A DNA stretch of 49,105 nt from an uncultured Bacteroidales bacterium (lineage in GTDB: Bacteria; Bacteroidota; Bacteroidia; Bacteroidales; Porphyromonadaceae), in assembly GCA_947290775.1 (NCBI GenBank), contig CAMYPM010000012.1, forward strand, positions 1-49,105, read 5' to 3'. Within the stretch, counting starts at the first letter, position 1, and the number at the start of each line of letters is the position of its first letter. The translations under genes and the position numbers were made by a program. Positions 1 to 7,958 of the stretch are shown piece after piece. The notes below the pieces were generated by a model. It saw only the letters and a program-made list of their open reading frames with translations, had not been told where the DNA came from and did not search any database.

Positions 1-187
1 CAGCGAATACTTCTGCATTTCCGTACACCCAGCAGTTGCCCTCGTGGCTGAGATTGCTTTCTTTCTCAATCCAGCCACCCTTGTCTCCGGCTTTTACGTT
101 GCTAAAGTCTTGTAAAGCTTCAATTCTATGCAGCGTGCGACCGAGTGTTTCCCTTGTCTCGCCTGTAAATTCGTACTTTCTTTCCAT
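1..187 (-). CDS. Phage-type beta-helix protein, truncated by window edge
   Basis: The reading frame starts at an ATG at 187 and runs off the left edge without a stop, giving 62 N-terminal residues. The start is supported by GGAGG a few bases upstream. The residues contain the pattern FTGET..LGRTLHRI, then KAGDKGGWIEKESNLS and GNCWVYGNAEV. I recognise this as the N-terminus of a widespread phage and prophage protein of Firmicutes and Bacteroidota whose later part is a series of short repeats forming a beta-helix. Its role is not known to me. It lies 3 nt after the stop of the small gene at 191-454 and is probably co-transcribed with it. It supports calling this end of the window an integrated element. 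Family confidence is good; function is unknown. Confidence 0.7.
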   Translation of the reverse strand, partial: MERKYEFTGETRETLGRTLHRIEALQDFSNVKAGDKGGWIEKESNLSHEGNCWVYGNAEVFA

Positions 188-190
188 TGC

Positions 191-454
191 TTATTCCTCC
201 ACACGTTCTTTTGCGTTTGCTTCAGCATTCTTGACGAAGGTTGCAAAATCAAGAGCTGATTTACAGATGAAAAATGCCCTATCGTTATTGGCAAGCGCAC
301 ACGCAAGTGACTTAATTAAAGCCTCACCTCTGCCCATGATAGCCATACTGCCATCCTCGTCTTCAAGCACGGCAAATAGCTTTCTGTCCTTGCTTGCGTC
401 TTTCCACTCGTTTAGTGCTTCAACTACTTTGTCAACATTAAATTCGTTTTCCAT
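191..454 (-). CDS. Small acidic hypothetical protein of the integrated element
   Basis: This gene encodes 87 residues, rich in Glu, Asp and Ala, with no membrane segment or signal peptide. I do not recognise a family. The predicted fold is mostly helical, with a short stretch (FAVLEDEDGSMAIMGRG, about residues 27-43) that could be two beta strands and a turn. The gene sits 3 nt upstream of the beta-helix protein gene and points away from the divergent HTH regulator, so the pair looks like an operon under that regulator. It is retained as real because of the tight spacing, its position behind a recognisable -7 element and the absence of any better overlapping frame. Confidence 0.6.
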   Translation of the reverse strand: MENEFNVDKVVEALNEWKDASKDRKLFAVLEDEDGSMAIMGRGEALIKSLACALANNDRAFFICKSALDFATFVKNAEANAKERVEE

Positions 455-563
455 TGCTTTTTTCTTTTTGTGTTATTACTTATTCTTATGTTTCTTATTT
501 GCGGTTGTCGTTTGTCTTTGTTGTTTCGTTACATTTGTAGCCGTTGTGTATTATTTGACACTG

Positions 564-571
564 CAAAGTTA
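564..571 (-). promoter_or_regulatory. Bacteroidota -7 element TAACTTTG for the leftward small genes
   Basis: The minus strand carries TAACTTTG, a full match to the Bacteroidota -7 consensus TAnnTTTG, about 110 bp upstream of the ATG at 454. A TTTG lies on the same strand at 587-584, closer than the usual -33 spacing, so only the -7 element is convincing. Confidence 0.5.
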
Positions 572-577
572 GGAAAT

Positions 578-610
578 ACATTACAAACATGCAAGACATT
601 TCATACAAGA
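578..610 (+). promoter_or_regulatory. Candidate operator region with short direct repeats
   Basis: Between the divergent genes lie CATGCAAGA (588-596) and CATACAAGA (602-610), two 9-mers differing at one base and 14 bp apart, with a weaker relative CATTACAAA at 579-587. They lie just upstream of the -7 element of the leftward genes and about 40-70 bp before the HTH gene, a natural place for repressor binding. This is inference from position and repetition only. Confidence 0.3.
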
Positions 611-649
611 AAAATGTAATAAGTATATAAGTAATTGATTATCAATAAA

Positions 650-1132
650 ATGGATGCGATAAAAATTTTGGAGGAGGTATTAAAATACACGAAAAAGAAT
701 TGTTCGTCCTTATCTTCTGAAATAGGCGTTAATAGGCAACTGCTCTATGATATACAGAGGGGCAAGACTAAATCTATATCGTATGAGCTTGCAAATAGAA
801 TATGTAATGTTTATCCAGAGATTAGTAAGGAGTTCTTACAAAGCGGACAAGGAAATATGTTACTACAACAGCACGCTTCCACCGCAAGCGGTAGTATCAA
901 TCAAATAAACGGACATAACAACAACATAAATAGCAACAATATCGGCAACGTACCGACTGCCACATATCGCACGGATGGCGCACCCGATGAAATAAAGGCT
1001 ATTACGAACGCACTAATCACCAGCCAAGCACAAACTAATATGCTTATTGAACGGCTTGCAATAGCGCAAAATCAGCTACTCACTGCGCAAGCGAATATAT
1101 CAGAGCTTATTGAGTTGCTTAAAAAGAAATAG
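650..1132 (+). CDS. Cro/CI-like HTH regulator of the integrated element
   Basis: The protein has 160 residues from the ATG at 650. A TTG at 635 would add five residues but is less likely. Residues 1-60 form a compact helical domain with an LSSEIGVNRQLLYDIQRGK stretch that reads as a helix-turn-helix of the lambda repressor type. A low-complexity Asn/Gly/Ser linker follows (about residues 80-105). The C-terminus (about 115-160) is a long amphipathic helix rich in Gln and Ala that probably oligomerises as a coiled coil. There is no LexA/CI-type peptidase domain, so RecA-dependent self-cleavage is not expected. It is divergent from the small genes at 454 and convergent with the integrase, and a shared hairpin separates it from the integrase. 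Probable role: transcriptional control of the element. Confidence 0.65.
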   Translation: MDAIKILEEVLKYTKKNCSSLSSEIGVNRQLLYDIQRGKTKSISYELANRICNVYPEISKEFLQSGQGNMLLQQHASTASGSINQINGHNNNINSNNIGNVPTATYRTDGAPDEIKAITNALITSQAQTNMLIERLAIAQNQLLTAQANISELIELLKKK

Positions 1133-1157
1133 GGCAACAGCCAAAAAGCTGTCGCCC
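1132..1157. terminator. Hairpin between convergent HTH gene and integrase
   Basis: GGGCAACAGC (1132-1141) pairs with GCTGTCGCCC (1148-1157) across a 6-nt CAAAAA loop, with one A-C mismatch. It starts at the last base of the regulator's stop codon and lies 31 bp beyond the integrase stop. It can serve both convergent genes, although the T-tract is poor on the plus strand. Confidence 0.6.
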
Positions 1158-1188
1158 TTGCAATAACACTACAAATACAAACTATTAC

Positions 1189-2301
1189 TCACTCTATCTT
1201 TGGTATTAGTTCTATCGCCTGCTGCTTCTTCCTATCTGTTACCTTTGCATATATCTGTGTAGTCGTTATATCCTTGTGTCCGAGTAGTTTTGAGACCGTA
1301 TATAAGTCCGCTCCCAATTCCAACATCATTACAGCGTAAGTGTGCCTACTCGTATGATAGGTTATAGGCTTGGATATTCCAGCGTTCCTTGCCCACTCTC
1401 GTAACTTCGTGCTGAGGTAATTTGTGTACATAAGCTCGGGAAAGACTAAATCACTATTCGCTCCTCGTTTTCCCATATACCTAACAGCTTCTTCGCTTAT
1501 ATCCGTGTATTCCACCCATTTAGTCTTTTGTTGCCGATAGGTTATTCTCGTATAGCCATCCTCTTTTGTTACGTCTTCCCATTTAAGTTTGCGTACATCG
1601 CTTATCCGCAATCCAGTAAGGCACGAAAACAAAAACGCACGCTTTAGCTCCTTGTCCTTACATTCTGTTCTCGCAAGACTTTTTACCTCCTCCAGCGTTA
1701 AGTACACCATTTGTTTTTCTTCCGGCTTCGGTATTTCTACCCCCTGCATCGGATTCTTTTCAATTAGTTCTGCTCGGACAGCCCGATTAAAACAAGATAA
1801 AAGTTTGCAGAGGTAATGGTGCTTTGTGTTATCAGTTAGCTTCGTTTTGCTCTTTCTATTACTATCCCTGTATCTTATCTCACTTGACCCAACATTATCC
1901 AAATACCGCTTAAAACTATTTACCCACTGAACGCTTATATCCCCGAGTGCTATATCCTCACTTTGGTAATTATGTAAGTGACGCTTTAAGCTGTGCAGTA
2001 TGTTGTCTTGTGGCACTTCATCCAAAAACTCAAATAAAGACTTCCCAGCCTCTTTCGCTTCTTTCTTAAACCCAAATGCGCCATCCCTCAGCTCCACAAT
2101 TCTTTTTGCCCTTACAGCTTCAGCGAGCCGCATCGTGTCTTTGTTTAGCGTCTTTGCCGTGTAGTTGTCCTCGGGGATTAAATACAAGCGTAAATACTCA
2201 TACTTCCTTTGACCACCATCGTATATATCTAAGTATAGAGCCGTCCTACCGCCCTTTATTGCCCTTTTGCGCAGTGTTACACTGCTCGTTTTGTGTCTCA
2301 T
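1189..2301 (-). CDS. int: Tyrosine recombinase (phage/element integrase)
   Basis: This 370-residue protein has the three-part layout of Bacteroidota element integrases: an N-terminal arm-binding region (about 1-85), a SAM-like core-binding domain (about 88-185) and a catalytic domain (about 198-365). The catalytic residues are visible: Arg232 in TGLRISD, a likely beta-strand Lys259, His316 and Arg319 in HTSRH, His342 in LLGHKD and the nucleophile Tyr351 in QIYAK. It catalyses site-specific integration and excision through a 3'-phosphotyrosine intermediate. The gene is at the end of the element next to chromosomal genes, the usual position beside an attachment site. The regulator and phage-type genes on its left are cargo of the same element. 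The frame looks intact. Confidence 0.9.
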   Translation of the reverse strand: MRHKTSSVTLRKRAIKGGRTALYLDIYDGGQRKYEYLRLYLIPEDNYTAKTLNKDTMRLAEAVRAKRIVELRDGAFGFKKEAKEAGKSLFEFLDEVPQDNILHSLKRHLHNYQSEDIALGDISVQWVNSFKRYLDNVGSSEIRYRDSNRKSKTKLTDNTKHHYLCKLLSCFNRAVRAELIEKNPMQGVEIPKPEEKQMVYLTLEEVKSLARTECKDKELKRAFLFSCLTGLRISDVRKLKWEDVTKEDGYTRITYRQQKTKWVEYTDISEEAVRYMGKRGANSDLVFPELMYTNYLSTKLREWARNAGISKPITYHTSRHTYAVMMLELGADLYTVSKLLGHKDITTTQIYAKVTDRKKQQAIELIPKIE

Positions 2302-2520
2302 CGTGTTATTACTTACTTGTTATTATTTGCCTTGTCCTTTGGTCTTATTTGTTGTTGTGAAACAGACACACAAAAATAAACAATAAAAACAACAAACGAC
2401 CACCAAATAATATTCATAGATTTATCATATACCTATCTATTAGTTGTCACTTATTAAAAAGAAAAACAACCGCCAAAATCGCTCTGAGAGTGCTATTTGT
2501 ATGATAAGCATATGAAATAT

Positions 2521-2542
2521 TATACACATTACAAAGTGTATA
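2521..2542. repeat. Inverted repeat near the element boundary
   Basis: TATACAC (2521-2527) is the exact reverse complement of GTGTATA (2536-2542), with an 8-nt spacer ATTACAAA. The segment ACATTACAAA at 2526-2535 recurs exactly at 578-587 upstream of the HTH gene. A recombinase core or arm site, or a regulator site, would fit. Confidence 0.35.
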
Positions 2543-2550
2543 TTAAATAG

Positions 2551-2630
2551 ATCTATATCTTTTGATCAAAAGATATAGATGTTTCAAACGAAAGATACGT
2601 ACCTTTCGTTTGAAAGATACGTATCTTTTT
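2551..2630. repeat. 22-bp-period four-word element, copy A
   Basis: Four 9-nt words start at 2551, 2573, 2595 and 2617: ATCTATATC, ATATAGATG, ATACGTACC and ATACGTATC. Three 13-nt linkers of the type TTTC-N4-GAAAG separate them, and TTTTT follows. The first two words with their linker (2551-2580) make a perfect 30-bp palindrome centred on GATC, and words 3 and 4 can also pair. It lies 56 bp downstream of the LRR gene's stop, so it could double as its terminator in this copy. Four related copies occur at 6305, 11951, 19707 and 26598. Confidence 0.8.
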
Positions 2631-2685
2631 GTGGAGCGGTTACGTCTCCTTGAGGGAAGCAGCCGCTTATTAAGTGCTTAATTCT

Positions 2686-5600
2686 TTACCGCTTGATGGT
2701 TAGTTGACGGGTAGTCAGCACACCCATAGCATCGCGGAAAGTAACCAAGTAGTTGCCTTCGGGAAGTCCCTCTACGAGCAATACAGCGTGTCCGCTTTGA
2801 TCAGCAGTGACGGTTAGGAGGCGTGCTCCATCCGTTCCGTACACGCTTACTTCACCTTGTGGAGCTACTCCGAATAAGTTTGCTTCGCTGCTGGCCGGAT
2901 TCGGGTAGAGGGCAATGCCTTCGCGTGCAACTGCTTCGGCACCGGTCTTGAATGTAGCAGTAACTTTTACGTTACTCTTCACTACAAAGCGCTTAGTTGC
3001 GGTGATATCCTCCTCGTTAGCCATCAGCTTATCCAGCTCATAACCGGCTTCGGGAGCTACTTCTACAGTAAGCTCTGTACCATAAGGCACAGCATTAAGG
3101 TCATTGGCACCTTTGACTGTTACCAATCCGTTAACATCCTTCGAAACTGTTACTGCAAAGGAAATAGCATTGTCGGTACAGAACCCATCTAGTCCTTCGT
3201 ACTCTATCTCATCTTCCGTTTCAGTTTCTATGTAGTAGGAAATCCAATTTTTCGCCTTCGCTATTTCAACCCCATGCTTCGTCAATACGTTTCCATTCCC
3301 CGGAGCTGCATTCTTTTCCTCTTCAGTAACAGCGAATAGAGCCGCATCATCATCGATAGTTCTCATAGGCAACTGTATGGCAATTGCTTCCATTGCGCTA
3401 CAACCTATACGGTTATCTTCACACGAGAGCGACAATAACTTGGGGCAATTAGAGATATCTAAGGCGCTTATCTCATTGTTACTGCACTCCAATCTTTTCA
3501 AATTCGGACACTGGGTCACATCTAATGAAGTTAATTGGTTGTTGTAGCAGTATAATTGCTCCATTTTCTTACATGCGGATATATCTAAGGAGGAAATAGG
3601 ATTGTCGCTACACCACAGATGCTTAAGTGCTGTGTTTTTGGTCACATCCAATCCGGCTAATTGATTTTCTTCACAATAGAGATTCCACAAATTGGGACAC
3701 TTGGATACATCCAGTGAAGATAGCTTGTTGCCACCGCATTGCAAGCCTAACAGAAGGGGACAGTGCGTAACGTCGAGCGATGGAATCTGGTTTAATTGGC
3801 ACCACAAGTAGGTCAGCTTCGTATTTTTTGTTACATCCAAGGAAGTCAGTTTATTTTGCTGACAATACAATTTCTGAAGTTCGGTACAATTACTTAAATC
3901 CAAGTTTGTAAACTGATTCAGCCATGCCCTCAATAACTGTAGTTGCCCTGACTTTGAAAGATCGAGTTCGGTTAGTTTATTGTTGAAGCACTCAAGCATC
4001 TTCAGGTTAGGACAATGAGAAATATCCAAAGCCGTCAGCTTATTCTGATTACAATAGAATAAGACTATATCTCCATTAAGGGTGATGGATGGATCGGTAA
4101 TGGTATAGGTATTAAATGATCCATCTGCTTTAATGGCCTCTTTGAGTCCGGTAGCCGTAACCTCTCCGTTAGCCATTACGGCAATCTTTACAGTTTCGCC
4201 AATTGCTTTCTCGGTTGTAAATGTAAGGGAGTTTGAGACCGGTACAGCGGTAGGTACATAGTCTACATATTGCGCTTTGGTGGGGTCCCAGGCTTTTACG
4301 CTCCAACCCTTTAGTTTTGCCTTGTCTACATGCTCTTTTGTGCAGATATTCTTTTCCAAAGTTTGGTCAAGATGCATGGCATAAAGAAGTCCGTCACTTG
4401 AAGCACTTCTGTCGGGCAGAGACTCGATTAGCTTTGTCATGGATAGGGCAGAGATGCTATTTTGCAGGCAGTAAAGCTCTTTTAATTGGGGAGCTTGTGA
4501 TAGATCCAATGCCGTAAGGCTCCCGCCTTGTACTTGCAAGGAGCTTAAGTCGCTACAGTGGTAGAGTTCAATTTCCGACAAATTAGCTTTGGAAAAATCG
4601 AGCTTCGTAGCCTTGCTCTCCAAGCAGTATGATTGTTGATCCTGCACAGTAACCTCTTTGAGTGTGGTAGTAGCACTCTCCGCCTTAACTGTTTTTTGTT
4701 CATTACCCCAGAATTGAATGTCACTCCCTGTAGGGGCTGTAACAGTGATCTCTATATCAGCGTCTTTAGCCTGCTGCGTGGTGAACGACAGATAGGGATA
4801 GCTTTCATTGGTCTGGACATCGAGTACCCAACCCTTGTCCTGTGCAGGCTTTAGGGTTACTTTATCCGTAGAAGGATTGTAGCGAATAGAGAGATGCTTT
4901 AGATAATCAGCTTGATAGGAAGGAACTGTTACACCCGAGATATTTGGAAGCGTCTTTATAATGCTCTCTATGGATTCGGAGGTAAGTTTATTCCCTGCTA
5001 ATTGAAGGCAAAGTAGTCTCTCATTGTTAGGCGCAAGTTTCACTTCTGAGAGTGCGTTTTGCGTGAGCCATACCTCGATCAATTCCAAGCATGGGGAGAG
5101 ATCGATAGCGGTAAGCTTCCCATTCATGGCCTCAATATTTTTCAATTTAACGGTATGCGAAAGGTCCAGCTCCGTAAGCGAGGTGTGGTGAATAGAAAGG
5201 GATGTAAGCTCTTTACAGGGAGAAAGATCGATTTTTTTTATCGGGTTGTACGAGAGGGTTAGTCCGCGAAGCTCGGTACATTGTGTCAGATCGATATGGG
5301 TAATTTGGTTTTTCCCCAAATTGAGGGAGACCAGCTCTTGTAGTTTGCCCTGTAGGCTAACAGAGGTGAGCTTATTCTTGAAAAGATCAAGCATACGCAG
5401 ATGAGTCACTCCCGAGATGGAAAAGCTACTCAGCCGGTTGTTGCGAATAGAGAGATCAGTCATCTGACTTTCGGGAGCAAGCTGTACTTCCGTAAGGTTG
5501 TTATCCGACAAGTCGGCACTGGTAATAGTTGCGCCTAATGTGATAGTACCCGATAGTTGATTTTGAGAGATATCAATATTTTGCAGACTACTGCACCCAC

Positions 5601-6108
5601 TCAAATCTATGGTTGAAAGTTGATTTCCTTGAGCCCATAAATAGGTAAGTTTACTCTTCTTGCCGAGAGTCAGCTCCTTTAGCTTACAGGAGGATACGTT
5701 AAGCGAATTTAGAAGGGCTGCTTCCGAGAGATCGATTTGGGCAAGAGAACTATTGCTCAGGTCGATATTCAGTAGTTTTAGCGACAGTCCGACCGTGGCT
5801 TTTGTCCATCCACCTGAAGGCGCAAGGATGTGCGAAATAGATTCTCCATAAATCTTGATGTGGCTACCCGATACTTTATCATAGATCGGATTTTCTTCGC
5901 CGTAGCTCCCTTTGGTATAGCGCTTGGGAACACCGCTCCCCCAGTCTATCCAGAAGTAATCGGTTGATGAAATCTGAATGGCTAAGTACTCTCCTTGCTG
6001 TTTTTCGGTAGTGGCATCCAAGAGTGGCGTCGTCGGACGTACTTGTGCCCTCATTACCGGAGGAAAGAGAAGCAAAACCAAAGATGCAAATAGTAATGCT
6101 CTTTTCAT
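2686..6108 (-). CDS. Leucine-rich-repeat surface protein with T9SS C-terminal tail
   Basis: This 1140-residue protein begins with a signal peptide (about 1-22, ending MRAQ). Two blocks of bacterial leucine-rich repeats follow, at about residues 100-400 and 680-965. The second block uses a 21-residue unit of the type LxxLxCxxNxLxxLDVSxCP, repeated many times. The blocks are joined by a beta-rich segment of about 250 residues with further repeats. Residues from about 1062 form a T9SS sorting tail: ALYPNPA, then YGTDGARLL, a GNYLV turn and a basic end. It should cross the outer membrane through T9SS and be anchored or released at the surface. The LRRs suggest protein or host-cell binding, like the P. 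gingivalis internalin-related protein InlJ. It appears monocistronic. No clear TAnnTTTG box was found upstream. Confidence 0.85.
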   Translation of the reverse strand: MKRALLFASLVLLLFPPVMRAQVRPTTPLLDATTEKQQGEYLAIQISSTDYFWIDWGSGVPKRYTKGSYGEENPIYDKVSGSHIKIYGESISHILAPSGGWTKATVGLSLKLLNIDLSNSSLAQIDLSEAALLNSLNVSSCKLKELTLGKKSKLTYLWAQGNQLSTIDLSGCSSLQNIDISQNQLSGTITLGATITSADLSDNNLTEVQLAPESQMTDLSIRNNRLSSFSISGVTHLRMLDLFKNKLTSVSLQGKLQELVSLNLGKNQITHIDLTQCTELRGLTLSYNPIKKIDLSPCKELTSLSIHHTSLTELDLSHTVKLKNIEAMNGKLTAIDLSPCLELIEVWLTQNALSEVKLAPNNERLLCLQLAGNKLTSESIESIIKTLPNISGVTVPSYQADYLKHLSIRYNPSTDKVTLKPAQDKGWVLDVQTNESYPYLSFTTQQAKDADIEITVTAPTGSDIQFWGNEQKTVKAESATTTLKEVTVQDQQSYCLESKATKLDFSKANLSEIELYHCSDLSSLQVQGGSLTALDLSQAPQLKELYCLQNSISALSMTKLIESLPDRSASSDGLLYAMHLDQTLEKNICTKEHVDKAKLKGWSVKAWDPTKAQYVDYVPTAVPVSNSLTFTTEKAIGETVKIAVMANGEVTATGLKEAIKADGSFNTYTITDPSITLNGDIVLFYCNQNKLTALDISHCPNLKMLECFNNKLTELDLSKSGQLQLLRAWLNQFTNLDLSNCTELQKLYCQQNKLTSLDVTKNTKLTYLWCQLNQIPSLDVTHCPLLLGLQCGGNKLSSLDVSKCPNLWNLYCEENQLAGLDVTKNTALKHLWCSDNPISSLDISACKKMEQLYCYNNQLTSLDVTQCPNLKRLECSNNEISALDISNCPKLLSLSCEDNRIGCSAMEAIAIQLPMRTIDDDAALFAVTEEEKNAAPGNGNVLTKHGVEIAKAKNWISYYIETETEDEIEYEGLDGFCTDNAISFAVTVSKDVNGLVTVKGANDLNAVPYGTELTVEVAPEAGYELDKLMANEEDITATKRFVVKSNVKVTATFKTGAEAVAREGIALYPNPASSEANLFGVAPQGEVSVYGTDGARLLTVTADQSGHAVLLVEGLPEGNYLVTFRDAMGVLTTRQLTIKR

Positions 6109-6304
6109 AATAAGCTTGTTCTGTATATCTGTGAATTTATAATTGCTTGTTAGCGATTTTTATTAGTGAGTATACGAACTCCGGTAGTAAAGGTACTGAA
6201 TCTTTCTCAAAGTGGGGAAATAGGATTGGGAAGGGATGAAGCGCAGCGACGATATGGCTAAGAGAGCTCTCCTATCCGTAGAAAATAAGCGTGCAATACC
6301 CCTC

Positions 6305-6392
6305 AAAAAAAGATCTGTATCTTTCAAATGAAAGGTACAGATGTTTCAAATAAAAGATATAGATGTTTCAAGCAAAACATCCATATCTTTTT
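6305..6392. repeat. 22-bp-period four-word element, copy B
   Basis: Words start at 6313, 6335, 6357 and 6379: ATCTGTATC, GTACAGATG, ATATAGATG and ATCCATATC. The 13-nt linkers have 4-nt centres AAAT, AAAT and AAGC. The element is bounded by an A-tract on the left and TTTTT on the right. Words 1-2 and 3-4 are near reverse complements, so two adjacent hairpins are possible. It lies 15 bp beyond the stop of the MBOAT gene and about 200 bp upstream of the LRR gene start. The rest of the 299-bp gap (6109-6407) shows no gene. Confidence 0.8.
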
Positions 6393-6407
6393 GTTAGACT
6401 TGTTTTA

Positions 6408-7958
6408 TCAGAATTGAAAGTAGATAAAAGGCTGTACGTCGGCACTCTTTACTTGCGATACGAGTATTACCAGTGCGACAAAGAGCAACAACTGAACCGC
6501 AAAGGGCGCACGTGTAACAGCCCGCTCGGATATACGGTGTACTTTGCGGGGAAGGAAGTGCAGTGCAAAGCCTAAAATAATGAGTGTGGCGACCGGTAAA
6601 TACCCCTCAAAGAAAGGTATGATCAGCTCCGGATGAAAATTGGTGAATATCTGATTCACCATGAGCCATACGGCATTCACATCCTTGGCTCTGAAGAAGA
6701 GAAACGCAAATGTAACGAAGTGGAAGGTGAGAAGTACACTGAGTATGCGCCACCCGGGCTTCATCTCAGCGGCAGTAGCCTTTGAACGGGGAAATAGCTT
6801 AAAGCGCAATTTGTCGAAAGCCAACACTACGCCATGCATAGTGCCCCATAAGATAAAGCGCGAAGCGGCACCATGCCAAAGTCCCCCGAGGAACATAGTG
6901 ATCAGGAGATTCAGGTAGGTGCGGAAGCGTCCCTTTCGGTTCCCGCCGAGCGGTATATATAGATAGTCCTTAAGCCACGTAGAAAGGGATATATGCCAGC
7001 GTCGCCAAAACTCAGTTATAGAGCCTGAATTAAAGGGCAGATCAAAGTTTTTGCGAAAGCGGAAGCCCAAGAATAGGGCTATACCAATAGCCATGTCGGA
7101 GTAGCCTGAGAAGTCGCAATAGATTTGTAGCGTATATCCATAGGCAGCAATGAGATTTTCTACTCCGGAGTATAGTGTGGGCGCATCGAATACCCTATCC
7201 ACGAAGTTGATGCTTATATAGTCGGAGATAACGGCTTTCTTGAAGAGCCCGATGAGCACTAAGTATAGCCCTTTGCCCAATTCCCCTTTTGTGAGCTGTG
7301 GGGTACGGTGTATTTGGGGAATAAAGTCGCGGGCACGCACAATAGGTCCCGCAACGAGCTGAGGAAAGAAGGAAACGTAGAAAAGATAATCAATCCACCG
7401 CTTAAGAGGGGTTAGCTTGCCGCGCCCTATGTCAATGATATAGCTCATTGTTTGGAAGGTGAAGAAGGATATTCCCACAGGTAAGAAGATGGGTAGCTCC
7501 TGCCATTCAATACCGCTGAGAGCCGCTACGCCAAATTGGTTCCCCAAGAGAGAGAGCAAGATGCTGCCCAAGGCTCCGAGAAAATTAAAGTACTTAAAGA
7601 ACCCCAGTATGGTTAAATTGATTGTGATGCTGAGGGCCACGAGTAGCTTCCTATGGTGTGGGCGGTCAGTGCGATAGATGGCTTTCCCAATGAAGAAGTC
7701 ACTGGTGACCATAGCGATGAGCAGTAATACATACCACCCACTGCTCATATAGTAGAAGTAGAGGGAGAAGAGCACTACATAGACAATACGTAGCGTCTTG
7801 GTGTTCCTTAGGAAGCAGTAGAGGGTAAAGAAAACAAGGAAGAGCAGCAAGAAAAGAGCCGAGGAGAAGATCAGAGGCCTCTCCGGCTGATAGGTGAGGA
7901 TCTCCGGTAAACGAGAGAAATCCAACGAATAAAACCAGTCTGTAAGTGCCGAAATCAT
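6408..7958 (-). CDS. MBOAT-family O-acyltransferase (AlgI-like)
   Basis: This 516-residue polytopic membrane protein has about ten hydrophobic segments. It carries the MBOAT signatures: FFPQLVAGPI (about 197-206), a CDFSGYSDMAIG motif (281-292), WRRWHISLSTWLKDYLYIPLGG (318-339, with His322) and GGLWHGAASRF (358-368, with the catalytic-type His362). The family moves acyl groups, usually acetyl, across the membrane to extracytoplasmic polymers; AlgI, PatA and DltB are examples. It is last in a probable operon, its start overlapping the stop of the upstream SGNH gene by 4 nt (7955-7958). The two SGNH proteins are the natural partners for delivering the acetyl group to a hydroxyl. The polymer (LPS, capsule or peptidoglycan) cannot be read from sequence. 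Confidence 0.9.
   Translation of the reverse strand: MISALTDWFYSLDFSRLPEILTYQPERPLIFSSALFLLLFLVFFTLYCFLRNTKTLRIVYVVLFSLYFYYMSSGWYVLLLIAMVTSDFFIGKAIYRTDRPHHRKLLVALSITINLTILGFFKYFNFLGALGSILLSLLGNQFGVAALSGIEWQELPIFLPVGISFFTFQTMSYIIDIGRGKLTPLKRWIDYLFYVSFFPQLVAGPIVRARDFIPQIHRTPQLTKGELGKGLYLVLIGLFKKAVISDYISINFVDRVFDAPTLYSGVENLIAAYGYTLQIYCDFSGYSDMAIGIALFLGFRFRKNFDLPFNSGSITEFWRRWHISLSTWLKDYLYIPLGGNRKGRFRTYLNLLITMFLGGLWHGAASRFILWGTMHGVVLAFDKLRFKLFPRSKATAAEMKPGWRILSVLLTFHFVTFAFLFFRAKDVNAVWLMVNQIFTNFHPELIIPFFEGYLPVATLIILGFALHFLPRKVHRISERAVTRAPFAVQLLLFVALVILVSQVKSADVQPFIYFQF

Larger units (their letters stand above)
2302..2685. other. 384-bp intergenic region expected to hold the attachment site
   Basis: This AT-rich stretch separates the integrase start from the end of the first chromosomal gene. 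It contains an inverted repeat TTTGTTGTT (2348-2356) with AACAACAAA (2388-2396), a second inverted repeat TATACAC (2521-2527) with GTGTATA (2536-2542), and the four-word repeat element at 2551-2630. No gene is seen. The element boundary must lie somewhere here, but the matching att copy is outside the window, so the core cannot be fixed. Confidence 0.4.

Noticed and set aside
36..572. Ser/Phe-rich plus-strand open frame at the left edge
   Set aside because: It is the complement of two better minus-strand genes and has a composition typical of a shadow frame.
635..649. TTG start for the HTH regulator
   Set aside because: A normal ATG follows five codons later at the natural beginning of the HTH domain, and the added residues match nothing.
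2551..2630. CRISPR-like array
   Set aside because: The period is 22 nt with 9-nt words that follow a fixed pattern; there are no unique spacers of about 30 nt and no cas genes.
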